NCBI GenBank assembly: GCA_964404285.1
Contig: CAYOJK010000004.1
Coordinates: forward strand, 1 to 64,000
Length of the DNA stretch: 64,000 nt
DNA from: JBASEY01 sp964404285
GTDB taxonomy: Bacteria; CSSED10-310
Reading direction: 5' to 3'
In this document: positions 9,589 through 17,973 of the stretch, piece after piece
Numbering within the stretch: the first letter of the stretch is position 1
Layout: the number at the start of each line of letters is the position of its first letter
Made by a program: the position numbers and the translations under genes
The notes under the pieces: generated by a model
Seen by the model: the letters and a program-made list of their open reading frames with translations, nothing else
Database searches by the model: none
What the model was told of the DNA's origin: nothing

Positions 9589-9609
9589 TTAGACCGGGAG
9601 ATCACACTC
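9589..9609. promoter_or_regulatory. Hairpin upstream of the M42 gene
   Basis: A perfect 7-bp inverted repeat (TCCCGGT / ACCGGGA) surrounds a 7-base loop. It lies in the leader region of the minus-strand M42 gene. No T-run follows on either strand, so a terminator is unlikely. It could be an operator or a leader structure. Confidence 0.4.
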
Positions 9610-9733
9610 GCATGTAATCTATATCTCATTCAACACGGACTGAAAAGGGTAATTATGCGGTAATTCTTTTAAAAGGAGTTATCGGTCAATTATTTCTAAT
9701 ATTGTGGAAAAGCAGATTTTCGGACTGTTATTG

Positions 9734-11329
9734 TCACTGTGAAAAACCGAAACAAAAAGATTCAATATTGCTAAGCACTTGTGTCATGGTTGCATCTAAG
9801 ACACCTGAATGAAAAAACAGGCCTCTAGCCGTGCCGGCATCTTTCGGCCATATAAAACTCGGTAAAATGGATATTTGTGATGCTCCTTCCGGCAGCGATA
9901 TAATTTTTTTGTCAAAAACCTGGTTCCAGGTGGGCCAGAAATAATTTTCTCCGTAAACATCCAGAACCAGAATCAGTGTGGCATGTAATATGCCGGAGCC
10001 GGTATTTTGCGTCAAGACATCCAGATAACAATCTTTTCCCGGTAAAAACAGGCTTGAGGGTGTGTCGATTGTGATGGTGATTTCGCCAGGTGTTCGCGTG
10101 AATATTTCATCAGCGCCTACATCCCATTTTTCATTCGGATCCTCCACCCAATCCATATCAATGTCGATTCGTTCGCCTATATCTCGCCCGCGATCTCTGC
10201 ATGGGCTTTCAGGGCATAAGTGATAATCTCTCTCACCGATAAACATCGGGTCATCCGTGAAGTTATCTGTATCGGGAAATTCTAAGTAGAGGTTACAATT
10301 TTTAAAGACGAAGGTTCCACCTGTTTCGCCATAAAATTCTGAACCTGGCTGCCACAAAATGCTGTTTTTGAATGTGATACAAGAGTTTTCGAAAGACCCG
10401 GCTCCATCAGCTTTTCTACCAGCAGAATTGCCGGCGATGGTGCAATAGTTAAAAACGGGGTAAGCGTTATTATAGGCGAGGATACCGGCGCCATGACCGA
10501 CAGCAGTGTTATCGACAATCATACAGTGATCGAAAGTGACGGTGGAATCACCGATATATATGCCACTGGAATTATGGAATTTATTTTTATTACCCTGGAT
10601 CAGACAGCGGGTGAATTGACCTGTACAGCCGGTATATACGCCGACACCTGCAGTATGGCTCCATTTAGCTCCAGTGTTGTTGACAAATTCACAGTCTTCA
10701 AACAAAAGAGTATTATATTCCGATGACATTACCGCGCTCCCCGAACAGTTTTCTATGCGCACCCGTCTGAATATCGGTTTCGAGCTACACAGAATATTGA
10801 CGCCTCCACCCTGCTGTGCATGACAATCACGGATAAGCACATCCTCGATGATCGGGTCGGCGCCCCAAACACGCATGCCGCCGCCCTCACCCGGCACCGG
10901 CAGATTCTGCTCGGTTGCGCGGCCATTTTGAATAATGCAATTCCTGAAAATCACCGAGGCGTTTTCATGAAAATTTACGCCACCGATACGATCTCCAACA
11001 CAATTGGTGATAGTAAACCCTTCGAATATCATGCGATAATCGGGCAGATTCCGAAAATGCATTCCTATGACTTCATCACATCCATCCAGAATCGTCGCTT
11101 CCGGACCGGCTTGGCCCACAATCCGGACCGGCTTGAACTCATAAAACATGTCTGTCCATTGACGGCCGGAATAATGGCCCGGCAAAACAATAATCGTGTC
11201 ATCCGCTTCTGCTTCGTGATAAGCAGTTCTTAAATCAGGAAAATCGCCGGGAACCATCCAGACCGATGCCTCGGCTATACCGGCTGCCAAACATAGAAAA
11301 ATAACTAGAACAGAGCATCTGAAACACAT
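9734..11329 (-). CDS. Secreted right-handed beta-helix protein
   Basis: About 531 aa from ATG 11329, which is preceded by AGGTG and gives a clean signal peptide ending near GIAEA. A longer start at 11365 is also possible. The opening matches the parallel beta-helix families that start with a tide of VPGDFPDLRTAYHEAEADD-type residues. Then come many short strands rich in N, G and C (for example NTAVGHGAG and IFRNCIIQNG), as in pectate-lyase-like and NosD-like proteins. A short stretch near DVGADE closes the helix, and a beta-sandwich-like C-terminal domain follows. Surface carbohydrate binding or cleavage is possible, but I see no catalytic set. Confidence 0.75.
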   Translation of the reverse strand: MCFRCSVLVIFLCLAAGIAEASVWMVPGDFPDLRTAYHEAEADDTIIVLPGHYSGRQWTDMFYEFKPVRIVGQAGPEATILDGCDEVIGMHFRNLPDYRMIFEGFTITNCVGDRIGGVNFHENASVIFRNCIIQNGRATEQNLPVPGEGGGMRVWGADPIIEDVLIRDCHAQQGGGVNILCSSKPIFRRVRIENCSGSAVMSSEYNTLLFEDCEFVNNTGAKWSHTAGVGVYTGCTGQFTRCLIQGNKNKFHNSSGIYIGDSTVTFDHCMIVDNTAVGHGAGILAYNNAYPVFNYCTIAGNSAGRKADGAGSFENSCITFKNSILWQPGSEFYGETGGTFVFKNCNLYLEFPDTDNFTDDPMFIGERDYHLCPESPCRDRGRDIGERIDIDMDWVEDPNEKWDVGADEIFTRTPGEITITIDTPSSLFLPGKDCYLDVLTQNTGSGILHATLILVLDVYGENYFWPTWNQVFDKKIISLPEGASQISILPSFIWPKDAGTARGLFFHSGVLDATMTQVLSNIESFCFGFSQ

Positions 11330-11497
11330 GATACACCTAAACAGAAGAGCTTGAAAAAAACACATCTAATTGAATCCTTCTCCACTTCTATTATATTCAG
11401 AGCGTATCCCGTTTTTCAAATTAGTGGAAATCCTTTCTTTTATAGAGCGGTATGATTAGCGTGTCACCATTGATTTCATTGTATCTGTTTACAGTGA

Positions 11498-11526
11498 TGG
11501 AAATTGCGATGAGTTAAACTTATAAT
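11498..11526 (+). promoter_or_regulatory. Probable promoter of the GlmL/DUF6754 cluster
   Basis: TGGAAA (11498-11503), a 17-base spacer and a perfect TATAAT (11521-11526) lie about 60 bases before the first gene of the cluster. The leader then contains the perfect 10-bp palindrome ACACATGTGT at 11561-11570. It sits just downstream of the predicted start and could be an operator. Confidence 0.5.
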
Positions 11527-11585
11527 TCGAAGAGACAATGAAGGGTGTATACTTGGGTTTACACATGTGTAGAAAGGGAAGAGCC

Positions 11586-11828
11586 ATGTTTTCAAAAAAG
11601 CGAAAAAACCAGTCGGATGACCAGGTGATCATGCGAGTTGTGCGGGATGGAAAAGAGCGGGATGTCACGGTCAAAGAATTTGTGTTATCCCTGAATATCT
11701 CATTGGAAGCCCTGACATCTGCATTGATCGCCAAAAAACTAATTTCTCCGGATGATTTGTTGAATGAATTGGAAAGAATACAGAAATTTCATGCAAATCG
11801 ACAAAAAGAGGAATCGGGTAATGAGTGA
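11586..11828 (+). CDS. Small conserved-looking basic protein
   Basis: 80 aa from ATG 11586, chosen because GGGAAGAG lies just upstream; the frame extends back without a ribosome site. The N-terminus is very basic (MFSKKRKN). It is followed by a folded-looking segment, RDVTVKEFVLSLNISLEALTSALI in outline, that resembles a short winged or helical module. I do not recognise a family. It is the first gene of the cluster and overlaps the next by eight bases, so it is probably made together with the membrane proteins that follow. Confidence 0.6.
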   Translation: MFSKKRKNQSDDQVIMRVVRDGKERDVTVKEFVLSLNISLEALTSALIAKKLISPDDLLNELERIQKFHANRQKEESGNE

Positions 11829-12270
11829 TCCGTTGAGTCATGATGAAAGGTTGGCATGGTCGATTCATCCGTCGGCTGATCATCCGATAAAATCCGCGTT
11901 GACCTTGCTGTTTATCGGCATGGTTGTGGGTGGATTATACCAGTTGACAGGCGAGCTTATTTACAGCCTGATTGCTATGGTGGCACTGTTTTTTGCACTG
12001 GCGGCATTTTTCATTCCCACTCGTTATCGGCTGGATGAGACAGGGGTGACCGTCACTAAACTCGGGCGCTCAAAAACATTGGAATGGGATCGTGTGCAGA
12101 CGTTTACAGCAAAAGATAAAACGCTGTACTTGTCGCCTCATCCACCGGCCAGCCTTCGTTTCCAGGGAGGAATCCTGATATTGTGCTCGAAAAATAATGG
12201 TGATGAGGTCAACCAGTTTATTCAAACTCGTGTCAAGAATACTGATCTCAGAAAAATCGACGATTTCTGA
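11821..12270 (+). CDS. Two-helix membrane protein with bacterial PH-like domain
   Basis: 149 aa from ATG 11821, overlapping the end of the previous gene. Two adjacent hydrophobic helices (about residues 25-45 and 50-68) precede a beta-rich domain reading YRLDETGVTVTK, LEWDRVQTF and LYLSPH. That pattern is typical of bPH2/YdbS-type domains, where the sequence after two helices forms a PH-like barrel at the inner face of the membrane. The exact family is uncertain. It is the first membrane component of the cluster, with no annotated substrate. Confidence 0.6.
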   Translation: MSDPLSHDERLAWSIHPSADHPIKSALTLLFIGMVVGGLYQLTGELIYSLIAMVALFFALAAFFIPTRYRLDETGVTVTKLGRSKTLEWDRVQTFTAKDKTLYLSPHPPASLRFQGGILILCSKNNGDEVNQFIQTRVKNTDLRKIDDF

Positions 12271-12611
12271 CCAGCAATTGACTAAAAAAAACATAAATGA
12301 AATGTTTCAAATCTTTTTCTCACTATGTCAGGCAATCGATTCCCAGTGTTCATCCAATCCGATTATAAAAATAACGTTATCTGTAAATCGATCCGATGGG
12401 CTCACAGAAAAAGGACCGTCATCTCAATAATTGAGTCGTCATTCGTTGATCTCTCAACAAGGGCAAGATCAGCATGTTTTTAACAGGATAGTGGTTGATA
12501 TTATTTCAACCCTAAGCTGTTTGATCGTTAATGTAGAAAAAGCCTGAAATGACTATATGTTTTTGTGTTTTTATGTTATATTTTCTGGTTTGATCGAGGT
12601 GGGAGGAAACA
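12271..12611. other. Non-coding stretch with an inverted repeat
   Basis: 341 bases without a convincing gene. It holds a perfect 6-bp inverted repeat, GGTTGA/TCAACC (12493-12498 and 12506-12511), with a 7-base spacer, about 100 bases before the next gene. That could be an operator. No clear terminator or sigma70 promoter was seen, though AT-rich sequence around 12560-12590 could hold one. Confidence 0.4.
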
Positions 12612-13091
12612 GTGACGGCTCCGAGAGATAAAAAGTGGAAAAAATTCAAATCGAAATTGTCTTCAGCTTTTCAGGTTGATAGTGAGGGGGACTGGGAGCC
12701 TAACGAGCGGCAGAAAGAGATTGTCGAGAAGCTGGCAAAGTGGGTGGTCAATCATCGGTTGACGTTGCCGGCGATAATGACATTGGAGTCTGTGACTCCA
12801 TTAAATTTTCTGGGCAATCAGGCCATGGTTTTTTTTCATCCATTCGTTTCAGCTTTTTTGAATACAGGTGATTACAAGGAATTCCAGAACATGCTGGAAT
12901 ATCGAAAATCAATAGGATATATGATTCGGGTACTGGAAGCTCGTGAGGAGGAATTCAGCGCGAAGCGGAAAGCGGAAAAAGCTCGTCGGCAGGAATCTGC
13001 TACGCAGGGTGAGCCGTCGAAGGAAGAATCGGAAGCGCAGAGCGAACAACCGATGGAAGACAAGGAGAGAATTGATGAACAAGAAACCTGA
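12612..13091 (+). CDS. Unknown protein with charged C-terminal tail
   Basis: 159 aa from a GTG codon, preceded by GGGAGGAAACA. Residues about 28-115 look folded, with amphipathic helices and the stretch ESVTPLNFLGNQAMVFFHPF. From about 110 on it is a highly charged, Glu/Lys/Gln-rich, probably coiled or disordered tail. I know no family. The single hydrophobic patch (NQAMVFFHPFVSAFL) may be a membrane-associating helix. It overlaps the GlmL-like gene by 17 bases, so the two proteins are likely made together and may interact. Confidence 0.55.
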   Translation: MTAPRDKKWKKFKSKLSSAFQVDSEGDWEPNERQKEIVEKLAKWVVNHRLTLPAIMTLESVTPLNFLGNQAMVFFHPFVSAFLNTGDYKEFQNMLEYRKSIGYMIRVLEAREEEFSAKRKAEKARRQESATQGEPSKEESEAQSEQPMEDKERIDEQET

Positions 13092-14934
13092 AGATATCAA
13101 GGTTATTGTTGCCACAGACTGCGGTAGTACCACCACTAAAGCAATTCTTATTCAGTATGATGAGAAGAAGGGGGAGTATCGTCAGACGCATCGTGGTGAG
13201 GCGCCGACGACAGTTGAAGCGCCGTTTGAGGATGTCACGATGGGGGTGCTCAATTCAGTTCAGGAGTTGACTGAGTTGTCCGGACGCAAACTGGTTGACG
13301 AAAACAATCGGATTATCAAGGAGCGAACGGAAAATGAGGGTGCGGACATTTATATTTCGACATCGTCAGCAGGTGGTGGATTGCAGATGATGGTTGCGGG
13401 TGTTGTGCGGTCGATGACGGCGGAGTCTGCCGAGCGGGCTGCTCTTGGCGCCGGGGCTATTGTCATGGACGTGATTGCTTCCAATGATCACCGTCTGCCT
13501 CACGAACAGATCGAGCGTATTCGGCAGCTTAGGCCGGATATGATCCTTTTGTCGGGCGGCATCGATGGCGGCACAAAAAAGCACGTGGTTGAACTTGCCG
13601 ATTTGATCTCAGCCGCGGACCCGAAACCCCGCTTGGGAATCGGCTATAAGCTGCCGATCATTTATGCCGGGAACAAAGATGCGGCTGATGACGTCAGGGG
13701 ATCACTGGAGGAAAAAGTCGATCTGGTGGTCGTCGATAATCTTCGACCGATTTTGGAGCGTGAAAATCTGGCGCCTGCCCGTGAGAAAATACACGATATG
13801 TTTATGGAGCACGTCATGCAGCAGGCTCCGGGATACAAAAAACTGATGAGTTGGACTGACTCGCCCATCATGCCTACACCTGGCGCAGTGGGTAACATCA
13901 TCAAACGCGTCTCCGAAATCAACAATCTGGAAGTTTTAGGTGTCGATATCGGTGGCGCTACAACAGATATATTTTCTGTCTTTAAAGATCCCAGTGATGA
14001 TTCACTGGCTTTCAACCGAACAGTGTCCGCTAATCTGGGTATGAGTTATTCGATATCGAATATTCTTGCAGAAGCGGGTCTGGCGAATATTGCACGCTGG
14101 GTCCCGTTCTCGATCGATGAAAAGAATCTGCGCAACCAGATCAAAAACAAGATGATTCGTCCGACTACAATACCTCAGACATTGCACAGCCTGGTGCTGG
14201 AACAGGCGATTGCGCGGGAAGCCTTGCGGTTGGCCTTTGTTCAGCACAAAGCCTTCGCGACGGTGCTCAAAGGTGTTCAGCAGCAGCGAACGATTTCTGA
14301 TGCTTTCGATCAGACCGGCACGGAAGACACGATTGTCAACCTGATGAATCTGAACCTGCTGGTCGGTTCGGGTGGTGTTCTAAGCCATGCACCTCGTCGT
14401 AACCAGTCAGCGATGATGATGCTGGACGCGTTCCGACCGGAAGGCATCACGATTTTGGCTGTCGATTCAATTTTCATGATGCCGCATCTAGGGGTGCTGG
14501 CGGAGGTGCATCCTAAGGCTGCGACGGAAGTCTTTTTGAAAGACTGTCTAGTCTATCTTGGTACGGCTGTAGCGCCGGTCGGCCAGGTCAAACAGGGTAA
14601 ACCTGTCATGAAATATACGCTCGAATTTCCTGACAATCGTCTTGAGGAGGGCGCCTTGTACCAGGGAGAAATGAAACTATTTCCTCTGGACGTCGGTGAA
14701 AAGGCTCTAGCGACATTTGAGCCGATTGCACGAGTGGATATCGGCGAAGGAAGGGGCCAGACCGTCAAGCGGGAACTGGACGGCGGTAAGGTCGGCATTA
14801 TCCTGGATGGTCGCGGCCGTCCATTGATGACGGTTCCGGACGACAAACGCCAGCGAATTGACCAGATGATCAGTTGGTTGGAAAATTTGAATGTTTACAA
14901 CTCCGAAGAGCTGCGTGCTCTTGGCAGGCAATAA
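13075..14934 (+). CDS. GlmL/MutL-family ASKHA ATPase
   Basis: 619 aa, full length for the glutamate-mutase-associated GlmL/MutL family, relatives of actin/Hsp70-type ATPases. The phosphate-1 loop is DCGSTTTKA (about residues 14-22) and a second nucleotide motif is LGVDIGGATTDIFS (about 287-300). ISTSSAGGGLQMMV and LLSGGIDGGTKKH are also characteristic. ATG 13075 follows AAGGAGAG; the frame upstream only overlaps the preceding gene. Classical GlmL genes sit beside the B12 mutase genes glmS/glmE, but none are here. Instead it is embedded in a membrane-protein cluster, so its job is probably assembly or energising of that machine. That role is inferred. Confidence 0.9.
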   Translation: MNKKPEDIKVIVATDCGSTTTKAILIQYDEKKGEYRQTHRGEAPTTVEAPFEDVTMGVLNSVQELTELSGRKLVDENNRIIKERTENEGADIYISTSSAGGGLQMMVAGVVRSMTAESAERAALGAGAIVMDVIASNDHRLPHEQIERIRQLRPDMILLSGGIDGGTKKHVVELADLISAADPKPRLGIGYKLPIIYAGNKDAADDVRGSLEEKVDLVVVDNLRPILERENLAPAREKIHDMFMEHVMQQAPGYKKLMSWTDSPIMPTPGAVGNIIKRVSEINNLEVLGVDIGGATTDIFSVFKDPSDDSLAFNRTVSANLGMSYSISNILAEAGLANIARWVPFSIDEKNLRNQIKNKMIRPTTIPQTLHSLVLEQAIAREALRLAFVQHKAFATVLKGVQQQRTISDAFDQTGTEDTIVNLMNLNLLVGSGGVLSHAPRRNQSAMMMLDAFRPEGITILAVDSIFMMPHLGVLAEVHPKAATEVFLKDCLVYLGTAVAPVGQVKQGKPVMKYTLEFPDNRLEEGALYQGEMKLFPLDVGEKALATFEPIARVDIGEGRGQTVKRELDGGKVGIILDGRGRPLMTVPDDKRQRIDQMISWLENLNVYNSEELRALGRQ

Positions 14935-14949
14935 GCGAAGGAGGAAACC

Positions 14950-16077
14950 ATGGGACACGCCTATACTCCCGGATTGAAAGTTACTCCCAAAATTCTTCTG
15001 AAAAAACAACGGATTCTACCTTTAAAGGGCGATGTTATCGTCAAAAAAGGTGATCGAGTCTATGCAGATGATGTGGTTGCTCGAACAGAACTCCCCGGAA
15101 AAGCCATCCCAATCAACGCTGCTAACGTGTTGGGTGTTCTGCCGGCGGATCTGCCCAAACATATTTCTGTTCCGATTGGATCTTTGATGCAGAAAAACCA
15201 GGTCTATGCCACAGCAAAAATGTTTTTCGGTCTGTTCAAATCTGTGCTGAAATCCCCAGCGGATGATGTCACCATTGAAACGGTGTCACAGGTGACCGGA
15301 AAAATATTGTTACGCGAAAAACCGCTTCCCGTTGAAGTCAAAGCCTATGTCGATGGTGTTGTCAGCGAGGTTTATCCTGATGAAGGTGTCGAGGTGACAT
15401 GCTGGGCTGCTATGGCGCAGGGTATTTTCGGAATTGGTGGGGAGACGAATGGTATTTTAAAAATGGTATGTCAATCACCAGATGAAGCGTTGACACCGGA
15501 AAAAATTTTACCTGAGCACAAAGACTGTGTCATCGTCGGCGGCAGCATTGTCTCCGCGGCGGCATTGAATAAGGCTGTCGAAATCGGTGTTCGAGCTATT
15601 GTTATAGGTGGTTTTAACGATCAAGACTTGCGCAATTTCCTTGGCTACGATTTGGGTGTGGCGATAACCGGCTCTGAAAAAAAGGGGATTACTTTGGTAG
15701 TTACCGAAGGGTTCGGAAAAATACCTATGACACAGCGTACGTTTGACCTATTGAAGCAATATGAGGGTCGACGAGCATGTTGTCACGGCGCGACACAGAT
15801 TCGAGCCGGCGTCATTCGGCCGGAAATTGTCTTGCCGATGGATGAAAGTGAATTGACCATAGGTGAAGAGGTCAAAGCGGGTGCGTTGCATGAAGATACG
15901 CCGATACGCGTAATCCGGGAACCTTATTTTGGTCGAATTGGCCGTGTGACTGAGTTGCCGCCTCAGCCAACAGCGCTTGAGTCGGAAACAAAAGCCAGAG
16001 TGTTGAAGTTACGATTTGATGACGATGGTTCGGAAGCCGTTGTGCCGCGAGCGAATGTGGAAATTCTAGAAACTTGA
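14950..16077 (+). CDS. Unknown cytosolic protein, barrel-sandwich plus KOW-like tail
   Basis: 375 aa, start preceded by AAGGAGG. The N-terminal third resembles the barrel-sandwich (lipoyl-like) entry domain of RnfC/NqrA: LPLKGDVIVKKGDRVYADDVVAR, in outline. A middle alpha/beta part has glycine-rich turns (CVIVGGSIVSAAALNKAVEIG, then a stretch around RAIVIGGFND). The C-terminal 60 residues read like a KOW/SH3-type barrel (REPYFGRIGRVTELPP, then RFDDDGSEAVVPRANVEIL, in outline). No transmembrane helix and no metal site is obvious. It follows the GlmL-like gene after 15 bases. A scaffold or adaptor role is only a guess. Confidence 0.55.
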   Translation: MGHAYTPGLKVTPKILLKKQRILPLKGDVIVKKGDRVYADDVVARTELPGKAIPINAANVLGVLPADLPKHISVPIGSLMQKNQVYATAKMFFGLFKSVLKSPADDVTIETVSQVTGKILLREKPLPVEVKAYVDGVVSEVYPDEGVEVTCWAAMAQGIFGIGGETNGILKMVCQSPDEALTPEKILPEHKDCVIVGGSIVSAAALNKAVEIGVRAIVIGGFNDQDLRNFLGYDLGVAITGSEKKGITLVVTEGFGKIPMTQRTFDLLKQYEGRRACCHGATQIRAGVIRPEIVLPMDESELTIGEEVKAGALHEDTPIRVIREPYFGRIGRVTELPPQPTALESETKARVLKLRFDDDGSEAVVPRANVEILET

Positions 16078-16113
16078 CGTTTGAATAATATAATAATCTG
16101 CGGAGGGCCAGGA

Positions 16114-17340
16114 ATGATGAAACGAAATCGATGGTATCGATTTATCATGGCAGGTTGGCTTATCGGCATACTCTGTCCAATCGCTACAGCGGGTGTATTG
16201 GATGGTTTCACAGTTGCCGACCGGCCGAACGATGAGGGTGATGCGATTATTATCACTCTGCCGAAAATACCGGAGTCGGTTCAGAACCAGCTTCAAGGCA
16301 TCAAGGTTTATCGATCGGAATCACCGGATGGCCCGTTTGTTGCCGTGGGTCTGATCGAACCCAATACGACGGAATTTATCGATTGTGGAAAAGAATTCAC
16401 TGATCCGGATGGTGATCCGGAAAGTGATTCGGCGGCAGCGCCGTTTAAGATGAAAACACCGTATTACTACCAATTAGCGGCAATTTACAGTCCATCGGAC
16501 ATGTTGGAATCGGCGACATACGAAGTTCGTTCAGTGGTAGTCGGTCCGGTGAAAGCTCTGCCGCAGTGGTATCATACCGGCAAAACGCCGATCTTGATCG
16601 GCACGGTGTTGCTTTTTGTGTTGGTCGGCGCATTCATACAGATTGCTCGAACTGGTCGATCTATGTATGTTCGGCCGATTGCAGGAATGAACGAAATCGA
16701 CAATGCTATCGGTCGGGCGACCGAAATGGGTAAACCGATCCTGTATGTTTTGGGATTGGGAGGCCCTGATGAAATAGCGACGATTGCTTCGTACACTATC
16801 TTGGCGCGTGTTGCCCGCAAAACTGCAGAATACCGCACGGATATCATTGTTCCGTGCAACGAGCCGATAGTGATGACAATTGCGCAGGAGACGGTCAAGA
16901 ATGCATACGCAGAGTCCGGGCATATCGATACCTATAATGATGACATGGTTTTTTATGTTACGTCGTTGCAGTTTGCTTATGTTGCAGCAGTAAATGGGAT
17001 TATGCTGCGTGAAAAAACGGCAACCAACTGTTATTTCGGTAAGTTTTACGCTGAATCGCTGTTATTATCGGAAACCGGTAATGTCGCCGGATCGATTCAG
17101 GTTGCCGGTACGGACGAAGTTGCGCAGTTGCCTTTTTTTGTCACCACCTGTGATTACACACTTATTGGCGAAGAGCTGTATGCGGCCTCGGCGTATCTGG
17201 GCAAAGATCCGTTGTTGCTGGGGGCGCTGAAAGCTCAAGATGTCGCAAAAGCGATCGTAATGATACTGATCATCATCGGCTCGATACTGATTTCACTGAA
17301 TATTACCTGGTTGAAAGACCTTATCACCGTGATTGTATAG
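16114..17340 (+). CDS. DUF6754-type membrane protein
   Basis: 408 aa from ATG 16114, preceded by GGAGGGCC; a TTG at 16081 is in frame but less likely. There is a signal peptide (about 1-25), then an extracytoplasmic fibronectin-III-like domain (about 30-150, with YYYQLAAIY). A transmembrane helix (about 168-190) follows. The conserved domain opens RPIAGMNEIDNAIGRATEMG and includes GLGGPDEIATIASY, IVPCNEPIVM and FGKFYAESLLLSE. A C-terminal helix closes the protein. I recognise the conserved part as DUF6754, whose function is unknown. It is the probable core of the cluster. Confidence 0.7.
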   Translation: MMKRNRWYRFIMAGWLIGILCPIATAGVLDGFTVADRPNDEGDAIIITLPKIPESVQNQLQGIKVYRSESPDGPFVAVGLIEPNTTEFIDCGKEFTDPDGDPESDSAAAPFKMKTPYYYQLAAIYSPSDMLESATYEVRSVVVGPVKALPQWYHTGKTPILIGTVLLFVLVGAFIQIARTGRSMYVRPIAGMNEIDNAIGRATEMGKPILYVLGLGGPDEIATIASYTILARVARKTAEYRTDIIVPCNEPIVMTIAQETVKNAYAESGHIDTYNDDMVFYVTSLQFAYVAAVNGIMLREKTATNCYFGKFYAESLLLSETGNVAGSIQVAGTDEVAQLPFFVTTCDYTLIGEELYAASAYLGKDPLLLGALKAQDVAKAIVMILIIIGSILISLNITWLKDLITVIV

Positions 17341-17349
17341 AGGTTGACC

Positions 17350-17973
17350 ATGAAACGTAAAATACCCATGCTGATCGTGACCATCACCGGGTTCATTATG
17401 ACCATACAGTATTTTGTTCCGCATCCCTGGAGCGTTGCGTTGTATGAAAATGCTATGGACTGGCTGGTGATTATCGGTATTTTTGCCATGCCGCTCGGAA
17501 TATATTCCATGCTTCGAATGCAGATCGGCAAGATCAAACGCCGGTCTGCCGGTTGGGGTTATTCGCTTGTCAGCGTCATCAGTTTATTTGTGATGCTGGG
17601 ATTGGGTTATACGCAAAAATGTCTTGAAACCGGCACTTTTTTTATGAAAATTTTTGAATTCATCTATATTCCCATTCAAGCCACGATGTTCAGTTTGTTA
17701 GCGTTTTATATCGCCAGCGCGGCTTATCGCGCTTTCCGAGCACGTAACCTGCTGGCGTCCATTGTTCTTGCCAGCGCTATCGTGGTGATGTTGGGAAGAG
17801 TGCCGATCGGTGAGAGTATCTCGCCATATCTGCCTCGTTTAGCGTCCTGGATCATGAATGTCCCTAACATGGCTGCACAGCGTGCCATCATGATCGGGTT
17901 AGGGTTAGGCGCTGTTTCAACGGGGATCAAAATCGTTCTGGGAATTGAACGCTCCTATATGGGGATGGAATAA
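17350..17973 (+). CDS. Multi-pass membrane protein, unknown
   Basis: 207 aa with about five or six hydrophobic helices, preceded by GAGGTTGACC; a TTG six bases upstream is also in frame. The first helix could act as an uncleaved signal. The stretch MLGLGYTQK and the basic loop RMQIGKIKRRS are visible, but no family is recognised. Its stop shares one base with the next start (TAATG), showing tight operon organisation. Probably a subunit of the same membrane assembly as the DUF6754 protein. Confidence 0.55.
   Translation: MKRKIPMLIVTITGFIMTIQYFVPHPWSVALYENAMDWLVIIGIFAMPLGIYSMLRMQIGKIKRRSAGWGYSLVSVISLFVMLGLGYTQKCLETGTFFMKIFEFIYIPIQATMFSLLAFYIASAAYRAFRARNLLASIVLASAIVVMLGRVPIGESISPYLPRLASWIMNVPNMAAQRAIMIGLGLGAVSTGIKIVLGIERSYMGME

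Noticed and set aside
13075..14934. Naming this gene as a glutamate mutase activator on family name alone
   Set aside because: No mutase genes are present in the window, so that role is not supported here.
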